Below, one piece after another: positions 50,101 to 62,390 of a stretch of 64,000 bases of DNA. The notes beneath the pieces were generated by a model. The model worked only from the letters and a program-made list of their open reading frames with translations, was not told the origin of the DNA and made no database searches. Position numbers and translations under genes: made by a program. Position 1 is the stretch's first letter, and the number at the start of each line of letters is the position of its first letter. This DNA is from Pogonophryne albipinna (lineage: Eukaryota > Chordata > Actinopteri > Perciformes > Artedidraconidae), in contig CM053243.1 in the NCBI GenBank assembly GCA_028583405.1, forward strand, positions 37,944,281-38,008,280. The letters are read 5' to 3'.

Positions 50101-52317
50101 GGTAAAGTTTTGAGATTACTTTCATCCCTGTGTCGGATGTGTATGCACTGGTGAAAACTATTAATAAAGGGTTTTCAAGGGCCTTCTGGCTGTCTGACAG
50201 GGAACTATTTAAGTAATGGTGTACCTGTAGAAATCTAAAAAAAATCACCGTTATTCAATCCATATCGTTTTTTTAGTGTTTGAAAATCAAACATGGTTCC
50301 TTTGCTGAAAAATGTGCAATATGAAGTAAGGCCATGTTTGGCCCAATCTTTAAATGTTTTATCCAGCTTGCTCGGGGTGAAATCAAGATCATGTGAGCAC
50401 CATCTTAATATCTTCATTTCCTCCAGCAAGTCACTCCTGGTAAGGACCCTTAACCATAATTTTAAGGAGAGGTTTATACAGCGGTTATCTTTTTCCAGTA
50501 CGTTTTTAACATGTCTTTTATCCCCTAACCTTGTCTCGATTGGTACTACTCCTGATACATTATTCTCAATTTCTTTCCATCTAGCTCTGTAGTCTGGCTT
50601 GCACCAGCAGAACAAGCTTCGGGCTGATATATAGTAGTCCTTCAAGCAGGGGAGCGCTACTCCTCCCTTGTTTTTTGCTAGTGGAAGAGTACAGAATCTA
50701 ATCCTTGGTTTCTTCCCTTGCCAGATGTACCTTGATATGGTTTTATCCCATTCGTTAAACTGCTTGTCTATGATTTCAATTGGTAGATTCTGGAAAAGGT
50801 ATAATAGGCTAGGTAGGATGTTCATTTTCACTGATTCTATTCGAGATTCAAAGCTCAGCACTGGGATCAAGTTCCATCTATTTATGTCTTCTTTTATTTT
50901 CTGACTTAGAGGGTTGAAATGTAGTGTATACAATTCCTCTGAATCTTTAGAGATGCTTAGTCCCAGATATTTTAAGCGGTTCAGATCCCAATTAAGATCA
51001 ATGAGTGAGTTTATATGTTGGCTTGGCTTGTAATTAAAGCTCAGTATTTGGGTTTTTGTTATATTAAGTTTGTACCCTGAGACAGAACTATAAGATCCAA
51101 AAAAGTCAGTAAACTCAAGAATGATTCATCTGGGTTTGACAGGTATATTAATATATCATCAGCAAATAATGATAATTTATGTTTCTGACCATATACTTCT
51201 CCACCGGTAATATTGTTATTTTGAGTAACCCCCAAACTCAGAGCTTCGATATAAATTGCGAATAACAGAGGGATAATTGGACATCCCTGTCGTGTCCCTC
51301 TCTCAAGGTAGAAAGAATTTGATATGGCTCAGTTTCTTTTTATTCTTGCATAAGGGTTGTCGTACAGTGCTTGAACAGTATTAATAAAGATCTTATGAAA
51401 GCCAAACTTTTCAAGAACTTGGTATAGGAATTTCCAATTAACTCGATGGAAAGCTTTTTCTGCATCGAGGCTCAAAAGTACTGCCTGGAGTTTGTTTTTG
51501 GATATATGTTCAACTATATGTAGAGTTCTGCGGATATTATCTTGAGTTTGCCGTTGTTTGATAAATCCTGTCTGATCTAGATTTATTATCTGAGGGAGGA
51601 TTTCTTCGAGTCTTTTTGCCAAAATGTGGGTAAAGATCTTATAGTCCTGGTTTAGCACACTTATTGGACGATAGCTTCCACAGTCACATTTGTCTTTCCC
51701 TTCCTTCGGTATCAGGGAGGTTACTGCTTCCCCCCATGAGGGGTCTGAAGCACGTGGTATCCCTCATTGTTGGGATCAGTAGATCCTTCATTTCCCTGTA
51801 CCATTCAGAAGGGAAACCGGGGTGAATTTTTTTATTAAATATAGTATGATTTAACCATACAACTACACACTGTAGTAAGCAGAGTAGTGTGTGGGCCATG
51901 CCAAAATCACGTACATCCAATGAAAAAATAAGGTATAAAATGAAGGAAACACATTTCAAGAGACTTATCATTGTACTGATATGTGTGAAAATGTTTGGCC
52001 TTTTATAATAAGTCCTCAGAGTTTCATTATTCTGCTACATTTTCATGATAACTGAGTGATTCTGATGGGGACACCAAAGTTACTATAGTGATATTGACCC
52101 GGCTGCATGGCATTTTTCAAGTAAAAGGGTGACCATTATTAAAAACAAAACTCCTTATCACAGATACTGTAGGTATCTAATGCAGCAAGAATGAATGCCA
52201 TTACGAATAAAGAAAACCAAATAACACAATTACACAAGTCTCCTTTCACTGCAGCCACAGCTGGGCCACATCCATCGTTCCGGCAGAAGCTTCAATATTT
52301 ACTTAAGACAAGAAAAT
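47153..52317. repeat. composite repeat, copy B (5.2 kb)
   Basis: Direct-orientation twin of 31970-37277, offset by 15,183 bp at the left and 15,040 bp at the right. It lacks the 275-bp Gypsy proline-rich block but keeps about 140 bp of Tc1-adjacent sequence (48,907-49,060) missing from copy A. Shared sequence continues about 230 bp past the inverted repeat on the right, to the same base in both copies (..GACAAGAAAAT). On the left the copies diverge at GTCAATATC. Confidence 0.88.
49475..51830 (-). mobile_element. 5'-truncated L1-clade LINE, copy B
   Basis: Same L1 insertion as 34412-36812. Here the FADD catalytic pair is present (51,150-51,175), but two adjacent base changes at about 51,331-51,332 turn Lys-Gly codons into Asn-stop after ARIKR. 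A deletion near 50,069 removes about 36 bp. It is also non-functional. Confidence 0.85.
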
Positions 52318-52343
52318 ATAAAAAAAATTAAGTCACTTTAGCC

Positions 52344-55300
52344 CAGGGGTCGGCAACCTTTTTGATATGAAGTGGGGAGGGCGGGGGAGCCACGCTGCGG
52401 GGAAGCAGTGTGTGGACCTGTCAGCGCAACTTACATGATGCCGAATTTAACAAACAAATTTAAATAAAATGTTGGTTTAGACGGCATAATAATAAGGACG
52501 ATCGTCCGTTCTGTGATTCTCCAGAACACACATGTTATGATATTAGGGTCATGCAGAGTGAGATGAGATCTCTGTCCCTTTAAGAGAGAGAGAGAGAGGG
52601 GTGTGGCCTTTATATATACAGTCTATGGGTGTGGCGTGTGCATGTGTGTGTGTGTGTGGATGGTAGAGCGAGAGTGAGAGTGTATGTTTCTGGAAGTGAA
52701 AACGAGGCAGCAGAAAAACGAGAGGGGTCTGCCTGCAGACTTCCACTCTCAGGACAGTTCCGGTGCAGACCTCCACTCTCAGGACACCTCCACTCTCAGG
52801 ACAGGAAGTGCACGCTAAGAATTCCAAAATAAAATCACCACTATCAGTACAGTGCCACTTTCCAAACAGGAAATGCACGCAAATACAAAATAAAATCGAA
52901 TCGTGACACTTATTATATACATATATCTATATATATATAGATATATACCAGGGGTGGGGAACCTCCGGCCTCCGGGCCGTATACGGCCCGCGAGACAATT
53001 TGGTACGGCCCTCGAGGTAATTTATAAACACACGCAAAAAAGAAAAAAATGTAAGAAATCTAGACCGCAAAAAAATTAAACAAGCGAGTGCCTGTTTTTC
53101 CTGGCCAAGGTCAGGGTCCTTGAACACAACACGAGCCTAACGTGTCATCACGTGGTATATGTCTCCACTGACAGGGGTGCAGTTCTGACGGAGAGCACCA
53201 GAACGCCACTCCAGCACTTCAAAAATAAGGAGCCGTACACATGCCGCAGTTTCTGCGTGTCTGTGTCTTTAGTTGTTAGCCCAGTGGCGATCTGTTCATC
53301 TGTCATTCTGATCATACAGTCAATAACTTTGTTGTTATTAGCATCTGGTTAGCTAGCTATGCTAACGAATATAAGAAGCTTTTTCTCCAACCAGTGAGGT
53401 AAAGGCACATCTTTATATGATCATTATAGTTATAAAAAAATAAGAGAATAAAGTAAACAGGTATAAAATACTATATGACAGTAAAAATAAGTTGTTATTA
53501 ATAAACAAGAATACAGTTTGAAAGGGGAGTGATTTGTCAAATATTCATAAAGAAAAATAAATCTGCTTCCAGTTCTGTTTCATATGGGTGTTGAGAGATG
53601 TATCCAGAGATCTCCTAATTTTGCTCTCAAAGTGCACCAGATTGATGCTTTTAACTTCAACATTTAAAAAAAAATCTTCCCGGGGGAGCATGCCCCCTGG
53701 ACCCCCCTAGAGGAGGTTAGGTCCACCCCCCACTTTAATCATGTTCACATGGATAGGAAACTAAATACATTTGCACACATCTTGTGTCCATATCTTTCTG
53801 TTTTGGTGGTCACGCCACACCGTGCACGTGTATGCATACGCGAGTCATGGTGAGATATCTGGATTAAGAGGTTGCTTTTTCTTTGCACAGAATGAAATGA
53901 ATGGGCTGTGATTTTAGTTTTTTTGAGCAGAGGTCAATAATTTGTACGGCCCTCTGAGGATATTGTAAACATTGAAATGGCCCTTGAGAGGAAAAAGGTT
54001 CCCCACCCCTGATATATACGGACACCTTGTATTGTTGTTACTATCAGTACAGCCGCAGCGCCACTTTCCGAACAGGAAATGCACGCAAATACAAAATAAA
54101 ATCGTACTGACACTTATTATCTATATAGATATATATTTATTTATATATATAAATATGACATCTTGTATTTTAGTTACACCCGCTAGACAACAGTGGAAGG
54201 TTCGAGAAACAACCGTGTTTGCCGGGTGCACCGCGGCGGAGGTGGGGAGGTTCCAGCTGGGAACCTCCACCCTGCTGCGGGACCCGTGGGACCCCTGGAC
54301 GGTGCGTCTTGGTCACGCTTCATATCGGCCGGCCCGGGAAGGAAGAGACACGCAGAGTGGGGGAAGTCCCCCACCCCAACGCAGCACACCCTCCCGGCCA
54401 TCAGAGTCGAACCCGCAGTTCGGAGGAACCAACCGCCAGAGCACCGGCACTAGGCCGGGCCGGCGCGGAGGCCCTCCGACAGTGGGTCGCGTTTACCATT
54501 CGATCAGGAGAGAGGAGGTGAGAGGAGAGGAGAAAAATGCAACAAAAATTGTCAAAATTCGTTAATATATGGATGAGTGGGGGGACACCCGAGACCGGGC
54601 AATGTCCGGGTGAAATAGCCAAAAAAATACAAAATAATAAAACCGGGAAAAAAAGTGTCCAAAAATAGGCACTCGTGAGGCGGGCAGAGTCCCCTGTCAA
54701 CTCCCGTTACATTCCTCCATGGTGACATTTGAGCGAAAAACTTTTACGAGAACCAGGCTGGGGGGGTCAAAAGGGCTTGACCAAGGCCGACCCAAAGTGC
54801 ACGGTGGGCGGACTCATCACCTCCGTGATGAGTCTCCATTGTGATTTGAAAACTTCCATCAAACGAGTCCTTCGGTGGGCGGGGAAAAAAACGCGTCAGA
54901 ATCGTCACTTCCTGTACTGACAGTGGAGGTGTCCTGAGAGTGGAGGTCTGCAGGCAGGCTCCCATGAGAAAAACAGAGGTCTGTGATGTATTTTGTGAAA
55001 CAGAAGAACAACTAAATAAATGCAACGGCCTCCAAAGAAGAGCTCGCCTCTATCCAGTCATTTAAGCTAAAGTGGGTTATTGAACCTGAAGCTTGTTGCT
55101 TCTGCCCTGGGAGACGACAGAGAGTCATCCCCCCTGTTTCCTCGACTATACGGTCTGGGAGCCAACAGGAAAGTTCAACACACAGATGGCCAGTCCGCCC
55201 CTTTGTAGCATATTATTTCGATGAGAGATCGCCACTGGGCTTTCCACTAAAGACACAGCCACGCAAAAACTGCGGCATTTGTACAGCTCCTTATGGGTAC

Positions 55301-55556
55301 TGCAATTTGTGAAGTGCTTTCCTCTGTGGTGAAACGATCAGCACTGCACCACGGAGGAAAGCGGCAGAAAGTCACCTGGAGTTAAAGAGAGCGGGGCTGC
55401 GTTGCGTGCATGGCTTCCTTCTGCAGGTAACGGGGAGACGCGCTCTGGCGGCGGTCTCGTTCAGGATCCAAAAATACAATTTAAATATTTTTGCACACTT
55501 ATTCCACTTATTCCTAGTGTGCCACTGGTTACGGTGTCAGGGGTTGCCGACCCCTG
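52344..55556. mobile_element. hAT element with a nested hAT
   Basis: Left CAGGGGTCGGCAACC and right GGTTGCCGACCCCTG pair; perfect 8-bp duplications CTTTAGCC at 52336-52343 and 55557-55564. The interior holds a nested hAT, a repeated 90-bp segment (52835-52915 and 54042-54120) and inverted segments. A GC-rich stretch at 54190-54530 has long frames on both strands but no motif I recognise. No transposase is left. Confidence 0.9.
52949..54011. mobile_element. nested 1,063-bp hAT element
   Basis: CAGGGGTGGGGAACC at the left pairs with GGTTCCCCACCCCTG at the right. Perfect 8-bp duplications ATATATAC at 52941-52948 and 54012-54019. It landed in an AT microsatellite inside the larger hAT. Non-autonomous; its interior resembles 38,150-38,560 in reverse. 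Confidence 0.9.
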
Positions 55557-55799
55557 CTTTAGCCTATACTCATCAATATGTTTGATTTTAGTACACAAAT
55601 CCATCTTTCTTTCCTCAAGAAGAGTTGAATTACGTTACATTTCAAATTATAATATTCTATCGCTGTGGAGGCTAATGCGGAAAGACGAGTATGTCCAGTA
55701 GTATTTCTGGAAAACACCATTGTTGAGCTCCATCTCCCTGCGTACTTCGTTAAGCTGTAGATCCACTCGGGTTTCCCCAAAAGTTTGTGTACTATTAAT

Positions 55800-55902
55800 T
55801 TGAGTGAGAAAAAAAAAGGGAAAAAAAGAGAATATATATTATTGTTGTATGTTTTTGTTTCTGACATGTTCAATAAACTGACAAAAAAAAAAAAAAAAAG
55901 TT
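55800..55902 (+). mobile_element. possible L1-like 3' end with poly(A)
   Basis: ATGTTCAATAAACTGAC followed by 17 A residues has the form of an L1 3' end. Too short to assign further. Confidence 0.4.
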
Positions 55903-55923
55903 TCAAATGCACCGTTGCTTGTA

Positions 55924-56413
55924 ATGGCGCGTTTCCACTGCAGCGGGTAACGCTTTAAGCGTGCCGAGCCGTGCGGGGCCCGTTTTTGGTTGCGTTTCCA
56001 CTTGGCCTAGTAGGCCTACCGGCTAGCGGGTCCTAATTCCCAGTTTTTCTGGCCCCATAAAATAGTGGTTCTAGGGCCAGGAACAACCAGGCTGAGTCGG
56101 GCTGAGTATGCTAAACTAGAGAGAGAATCGCTGGCAAGGGGGCTACAACTACAACAAGATGAACATATTTGACCGTGATTTAATTGTAATACACATTTCA
56201 AAATGATGCCGAAGTAACAACATACTGATACCGGTTAGTAAAAACCATGAATTAATGCTTTGACAAGTCTGCAGACAGACGGCAGGCGAAAAACCCTTTT
56301 AAAATGCGTGTTTTCTAAATGGAGCTTGGCTAAGCTAACGTTATGCTCCGACTGTCCACACTCACAACAACGGCCTATACAGACATAAATAAACCAGCGA
56401 CTGTATTCGCCAT
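55924..56413 (+). repeat. second copy of TIR-element left end
   Basis: TAATGGCGCGTTTCCACTGC and the following 490 bp match 37524-38008 closely, then diverge after TTCGCCATGAC. The right end was not found. Confidence 0.8.
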
Positions 56414-57343
56414 GACACAGACAGTCTGTGGTTTGTACTTGTTTAACTTTTGTCTAGTTTCTGAACAGATATGAAGAGCTGTGAGCTCTGAGTGCTAAGA
56501 GCTAACGGCTGTGTTGTTTTTCTGGGGCGCTCATTGAAGATGACGTCACGGCTCCGCCTACACTGCGTTACTATAGTAACTACCCCAGTTCCTAAACTGT
56601 AATGGAAGCGCAGCATTAAAGCAGGGCTGCCAACATTTGAGTTCAGCTTGGAGTGAGATTTTTTTTTCGGTGAACCGAAAAAAGAAACGTCATTTTGACA
56701 GATTAGAACAAACTCGGAACAGCGCCAAAGTTTCCCCGCAGCGAGGCTCCGGTGTTATGCACTCACACTTTGAAAACCGCTGGTTTATAGGGTATAGTTT
56801 TTTTGTGAGTAAAATTTGATTTGATGCTAATGTTGCTGTGTTTGCCATCTGTGTGTGTGTATGTGTGTGCTTGTGTGTAATATGGCCTTTATTGGCTTAC
56901 ACGTGCATTTCATATTCATTCTGTTTGGCCTTTGACCAGCTATACACACCTGATTTTCTCAATACCCGCCCATATTAGGATTTTGCCTACGCAACTGCAA
57001 GAAATACCTTGGGAACATAACTAATATGCAAAAGAAGATGTCAAATCCAGAATAGCAAAGGACAACATTAAACATCCGGAACAACATCTGGAAAAACCGA
57101 AATTCTAGCATCAAAATCGAAAGTACATTTTTAGTCCTTTTTAAATATCAAGTCCTTTCTGTTATACAGAAAAAGTAAAATGATGATGGAATGATAGGGA
57201 ATACAAAAGAACTCTCTTTCTAAATATAGGATCATTATTTCATTTTCACAAGTCTTTATGTCTTCATGTCTTCACGAGAACATCCCTAAGAAATACATTC
57301 AAATAGACTAAAGAACTCCTAAAAATGACCTGATCCTCTAATC

Positions 57344-57890
57344 CAGGGGTGTCAAACTCAAGGCCCGGGGGCCAAATCCGGCCCGCGACTTCACTTCTTG
57401 CGGCCCCACAAGAGCTTGCAAAGAATATACTGTAATATGTGTATTATACGATTACATTGCGATTTACAGAAGCACGTTGCCCATAAACTACATGTCCCAC
57501 AATGCATCTCAAAATATGCCTTTTTTCCTTAGAATTTGACTTTTTCTCAGAATCTGACTTTTTCTCAAATGTCATTTCTTTTTACCTTTTCCCCAAAATG
57601 TGGGTTATCTTTTTAAATCGTTTTGTGACATGCGCACTGAAGAGACTTGCAATTATTTGCCCCAGACTTCTGCTTTCAGACGTAGTTAATTATGAAGTTA
57701 TTACCCCTGTGGTTATTACCCTATCTGATAATAATCCAATGCAGAGGCAATAATGTAATATAATACATTATTTTATATATATTAAAAACCTATATATGTA
57801 TTTTCATATAGTCTTATATATAAAACTGGCCCTTTGAGTGCAGCCATGATGCTGATGTGGCCCGAGATGAAATTGAGTTTGACCCCCCTG
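57344..57890. mobile_element. 547-bp hAT MITE
   Basis: CAGGGGTGTCAAACTCAAGG at the left pairs with GAGTTTGACCCCCCTG at the right. Perfect 8-bp duplications CTCTAATC at 57336-57343 and 57891-57898. No coding content. Confidence 0.92.
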
Positions 57891-58305
57891 CTCTAATCCA
57901 TTGGTACGCAACCTTTTTCATCATGGACTCCTTTTTTCTAAACTGATGCTACGTGATATATTTTATGGATTTGTGATATTATATTCAATGCTTAACAATA
58001 ACAGTTGTTAAACAACTGATAACCTTGCAAATGACCACAAAAATACTAGATAACTCAAGGACGTTTTTAGAAAACAAGTGATTTGGGTGAATATTGAGCA
58101 GTGTATTTTGCAGAAAGCAACGGGTTTTCTCCATAGGATTTTGGAAAATAGCTGGATATAAGGTCTGTGGAAAACGAACCTTTTAGATAAATGCACGTTT
58201 TGTTCAGCCGGATAATATCCACATGTCTACCCTACTTTTATTATTTTCGAATCATAAATCTAAACGATAGATTTATGATCGATAGATTTATAATTAGCAT
58301 AAGTT

Positions 58306-58758
58306 CGTTCAAGATGGCTCACTTCAGTGATAGTGATGACATTGTTGCGAAATTATTAACCAAGTCATTTTCAAGATTGAGTTACAATGATAAACTGGAG
58401 TGGCAAAGGATCAGCTGCATGACCCGCAAGTGCGTCATCCAAAAGGACAGGAGGATGGACTTTGTGTTTAAGTGATTTGATCATCAAAGGTAGGCCTAAG
58501 TCATTTTCAATGCGGACCGCCGTGCCGACTTAATTCATTTGTAATTGTTACTTGGCTGTGGGTGCCCTGTCAAGATAGGTGTTTATATAAATGGTGTTGT
58601 TTTGTGTGGTAGAGGGTCGCTGTCATTGATGCGTTTTGCACCCCGGGCCGCTGTTTTGATATTCCGCTGAAGTATACGCTGTGACTTAATATCTCTTCTT
58701 TTTTTTCGAGGGAAGGGGGTTCAGAGGGCCTAGGTATAAAAGTCACGGCTCGCCACTG
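58306..58758. mobile_element. hAT relic with end and transposase start
   Basis: The right end GGCTCGCCACTG (to 58758) and about 150 bp inside it are the reverse complement of 1750-1930, the same family as the element at 1750-8211. From ATG 58314 a short frame reads MAHFSDSDDIVAKLL and LSYNDKLEWQR to a stop, then FDHQR; this resembles the N-terminus of TTF-finger hAT transposases. The rest of the gene is missing. Confidence 0.55.
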
Positions 58759-58949
58759 GTCTACAACTTTTCAATAAGAAGTTACAGATTTTTGAAATAG
58801 TTGCAGATTTTGCTTCTTTTTTTTTTTAATTAAAAAACCCTTTTTCAGACTCAGAAAAGGACATTGAATCGAATGGGCTAGGTCTCGGACTCTAATGTTG
58901 TTGTTTTTTGTTTTGTCTTTTATCAAAATATATCTATTCCGACTTGGGA

Positions 58950-59195
58950 TCGGCCTTTCGGATATGTCGTACAGCTCATCAAGGCGCACGCGTGGATGCC
59001 CTTGGTGTCCCGGTCCGATATTCCTACGAGAAGTTTGTTTTTCAAAGTTTTCATTCAGTATGGCCTCAAGGTCTTACCCTCTGTGAGGCTCCCTGAAAGT
59101 GCAGGACTCTGGGTGGGAGTGTCGTACGAGAAAGGCGAAGACATCCACGTGTGCGTCTTGGCGAGCTGTACAACATATCCGAAAGGCGGATTCTA
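58950..59195. repeat. imperfect inverted repeat, about 65-bp arms
   Basis: Left arm 58950-59012 (TCGGCCTTTCGGATATGTCG.. onward) and right arm about 59127-59195 are reverse complements with scattered mismatches. Both arms can be read as RLDELYDISER- or RLGELYNISER-like peptide, left on the minus and right on the plus strand. I do not recognise the sequence. Confidence 0.65.
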
Positions 59196-59801
59196 AAAAC
59201 CTATCGTTGTGGAGTTAGAACGATTTATTGCACTGTAAGACCGAACAGTACAAGCTTCTTGAAGAATATGGGTTGTTTTAACCCAAACATTTATAAAAGT
59301 TAATTCACCGCTAATTTTCTGATGACTATGAACTGATTTGTAATATTGTGTATACAGTATTCATCCACTTTGGGTCATATTGGGGATTGTACTCAAATAT
59401 TTTTACTGAATCTGTCTGACGTCATCACGTATGTGCTCCGCCCCCGACGTGCCTCACTGCTCTCATCCATGCGTTCATTTGAGTCCGCCATTATAGCTCC
59501 TCTCGGATGAAATCACTCAAACTTTCAGAAGTATACTTTGCCCACCGTGCTCTCGAGTCTCACTGCCGGAATTTGACCGCGCTACTCTGGTAAGTTACGT
59601 CTTGCCTTTGCACAGTATTTAAATTATGTTTTATTAATTTCTGCATCTAATGCACTTTGTGTCGCATGGTGTTTGATTTGAGCTCTTGTTAGCTAGCCTA
59701 GATTTAATATCTGCCTCACTTGAAAAATGATTTAAACGTGTAAGACAGTATTTTATATTGCTTTAAGTTATATCTCAAAGTGGAACGTTTGTGTTGCAAA
59801 A

Positions 59802-60165
59802 GTTCTCTGGAAAATTCGAACCGCAAATGGCGGCAGTTTTTTTTCTTCTTTTTTGTTACTGCATGCATGTCTGAGCATATTTTATTAACTTAGAGGCATA
59901 GAGGATTTACGTTCATTTTATCCATGTTTGTAAAAGCAAGCTAACTTGAAATACTAGACTATTCATTTTACAATGGGTTTCAAGTTAGCTTGCTTTTACA
60001 AAACATGCAGAACGCACGGTTGTGGCACAACGTTAGTGGATAAAATTAACGTAAATCCTCTATGCCTCTAAAAGTTAATAAAACCTGCCCAGACATCCAT
60101 GCGGTAACAAAAGAAGAAAGCGCGCCGCCTGCTGCCATTTTATGCTCGAAAATAGTGTTTCTCTG
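59802..60165. repeat. large hairpin-type inverted repeat in an intron
   Basis: Arms of about 165 bp pair with small gaps; an inner, nearly perfect part reads TTTGTAAAAGCAAGCTAACT and its reverse around a loop of about 30 bp. It lies in the first intron of the SAMD3-like copy and looks like a foldback MITE. Confidence 0.85.
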
Positions 60166-60298
60166 ATCATTTTGTGAAAACTTTGCAACCCAGCTAACCT
60201 TCAATGTTTTTTCTCTTTAGGCTGAAACTGAAGCAACTGGCAGATAAAGGGCTTCTTCAACCTGGTAAGCCTTGCAGTGGAGAAACTAACGCGCTTGG

Positions 60299-60391
60299 GT
60301 GGGGGGGGGTGCTAGTGGAGCCTCGCAGCAGCGAAACTGTGGTGCGCTTACACTCTAGGTGCGCCGCGTTTGGGGGGGGGGGGGGGGGGGG
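60299..60391 (+). repeat. two poly-G runs
   Basis: G runs at about 60300-60309 and 60372-60391 directly before the acceptor of the 60412 exon; the surrounding phrases (GTGCTAGTG, GCGCTT/GCGC) are partly duplicated. Confidence 0.8.
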
Positions 60392-61328
60392 TGGTGCTAG
60401 TGTGTGTTTAGATGAGAGATAAAAACCATCCCTTGATTGCAAAGTTAATGCAGACTACCTTTGCCCTGCGGCGCAATGAGATCATCAATGATGAGCTACC
60501 TGTTGGAGAGATCCTGGAACGCTGGCCTGCCTTGACAATGGAGTCACAGGTGAACATATTTGAGATATTACAACTATATAATAATTTTGTGTGCCTTAGT
60601 CACTGATAACTTTGGCATGTTTACTCAGATTTAGCATGTCATGTTTCTGTTTATCTCTGCTGCCTTCAGTCCACATATACATTGTACTGTGAATTAAATA
60701 GTCATTTTATATTTGTGCAGAGTTTCACAGGATAACGAACCTCAACCTGAAGAACCACTTTTACTTGGAGTTGGATCGGCATGCTGTTGAGCTTGTTCAG
60801 GAAGAAGGCGGCACGCAAAGGCGAAGTGTCTGAAGTTCAGCTCTTCACCGCCTATGACCTCCAGGTGAGTCGGTTAAGCCTCTTGGTGTTTTATTATCAT
60901 ACTAGAGTGGATTTTCTGTGTGTGTGTTGGGGGGCAGAGGGTCAGCCTGATAGATTTAGATTTATTATTAAGATACTTGTGTTTGGGGAGGGAACAGCAG
61001 TGTTAATGTTATTGCACCTTGTTGTTGTGCTAATGAGATACAGGTGGGATCGCAGACGCCGCAATTGCTTCAAAATGGTAATCTCTTCAGTCATGGAAGA
61101 GCCCTTGTGATATAAATTGTTGTGTGGCTATGCTGTTTAGCATCTAAAGTAAAACAAAGATATGTTTTCGCACTCAAGGATCAAGGTGACGTCCATAGCC
61201 GACGTGCTGCTCTCCTCCCTGCCTGGATTTCTGCATGAGGATGACTGAGGCTGTGGCATGTAAGTCAGCATAATAACTGTTTTGAATGTATGTGACAGAT
61301 CATCAACAAATATAGTTTATCTTATAAA

Positions 61329-61380
61329 TACACATGCGCACACATGCACACACAGACACACAGACACACACATATAGACA

Positions 61381-61458
<78 letters not shown>

Positions 61459-61600
61459 AACAGACACACATACATACAAACAGACACACACATGCACACA
61501 CATAGATACACATACACACAGGCACATACACACACAGATACACACACATACAGGCACACACATACACAAACTTACACACATACACACACATAGACACATT
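61329..61600. repeat. (CA)n-rich microsatellite, about 270 bp
   Basis: A pure (AC)n core at about 61391-61455 flanked by interrupted ACACAT/ACAGACAC repeats. Confidence 0.95.
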
Positions 61601-61673
61601 TCCTTACATGGGAGGTTACAATAGTGTCATATGCTAATAACTTTATTTCCTACTGTGTGTTTCAGCTGGGATG

Positions 61674-62029
61674 TCAGGATTTGGTGCTGCCCATTACCAC
61701 CAGCTCCAGGCCCCACAGCTACAGGCCCCACAGCGAGCAAGTACAAGTACTGGTATGATGCCCTACTCTTTCACTACACTAACGTTTTGAGAGACGGGGA
61801 CACAGAACTCAATGAATACTATTTGACATATGTATGACTTACAATTCAGATTTTTGTTCAGACATCCTGTGGTAGTTGACAACAATATGCTGGAACATCA
61901 GGTTATGTTGCTACCCAAAGTATAGTGAAATATAACTAATGATTTTGTTTCTACAGGGATATCGGGAATGGGATACGGCTCGGTGCAATACACCCCCCTT
62001 GGACCCCCACAACGTGCACAAAATGGTAT
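61674..62029 (+). other. two possible paralogous exons, function unknown
   Basis: 61674-61751 reads MSGFGAAHYHQLQAPQLQ and QAPQRASTS before GTATGA; about 61957-62029 follows a TTTCTACAG acceptor, reads ISGMGYGSVQYTPLGPPQR and ends before GTATGC. The two share the pattern SG.G and PQRA and are in the same phase, so they could be duplicated exons of a Gln/Pro-rich protein. They may belong to the broken gene upstream. Short and unproven. Confidence 0.3.
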
Positions 62030-62174
62030 GCCATTGTATTCCTCACTAATGAACCCAATTTACTACTAAAATGTAAAGTAATATCTTTGTAGACAAATCA
62101 AATCACACTAGTCGTGTTTTTTGTGTAAATGTTACAGCATTTGTTTTTCCCTCCTCTAGACTTCTTTAGAGGAA

Positions 62175-62390
62175 ACTGCCACCAGTTTGATTCACTCATA
62201 TTTTGCTATCTGGGTACCTTCATTTACATACCACATTACCATAAACGACTGATTATATAATGGAAAGATTAGTCAACCAGATAGCTCTTACACAACAATC
62301 AAACTGAAACACTGATGACATGTTACCTACACAAAGTCATGTTTGTGTAGGTACAGTAACATGTCATCAGTCAGACTGCAAGGCAGATAT
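62175..62390. repeat. nested hairpin region
   Basis: TGATGACATGTTAC at 62312 onward pairs with GTAACATGTCATCA near 62360, with TACACAAA/TTTGTGTA inside. A wider pair, GCTATCTGG near 62206 and CCAGATAGC near 62278, lies beside it. Confidence 0.7.

Larger units (their letters stand above)
59430..61250 (+). pseudogene. SAMD3-like multicopy fish gene, broken copy
   Basis: Putative exons: a GC-rich leader ending CTCTG|GTAAG at 59589, 60221-60264, 60412-60549, 60721-60864, and 61179 to about 61248. Exon 3 reads TTFALRRNEIINDELPVGE and ILERWPALTMESQ. Exon 4 reads FHRITNLNLKNHFYLELDR and, after a one-base shift, KKAARKGEVSEV. Exon 5 reads DQGDVHSRRAALL and, in another frame, LPGFLHEDD. These phrases match, from memory, the C-terminal part of predicted proteins in fish genomes named sterile alpha motif domain-containing 3-like. 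Phases do not fit between exons 3 and 4, and two internal shifts are needed, so it is probably a pseudogene. A SAM domain is not visible. Confidence 0.5.

Noticed and set aside
54400..54420. tRNA B-box-like GGGTTCGACTCT on the minus strand
   Set aside because: No A box, cloverleaf or terminator T run found at the proper distance.
54193..54565. Overlapping 86-197 residue frames in GC-rich DNA
   Set aside because: High GC content removes stops by chance on both strands; no domain recognised, and the region lies inside a hAT.
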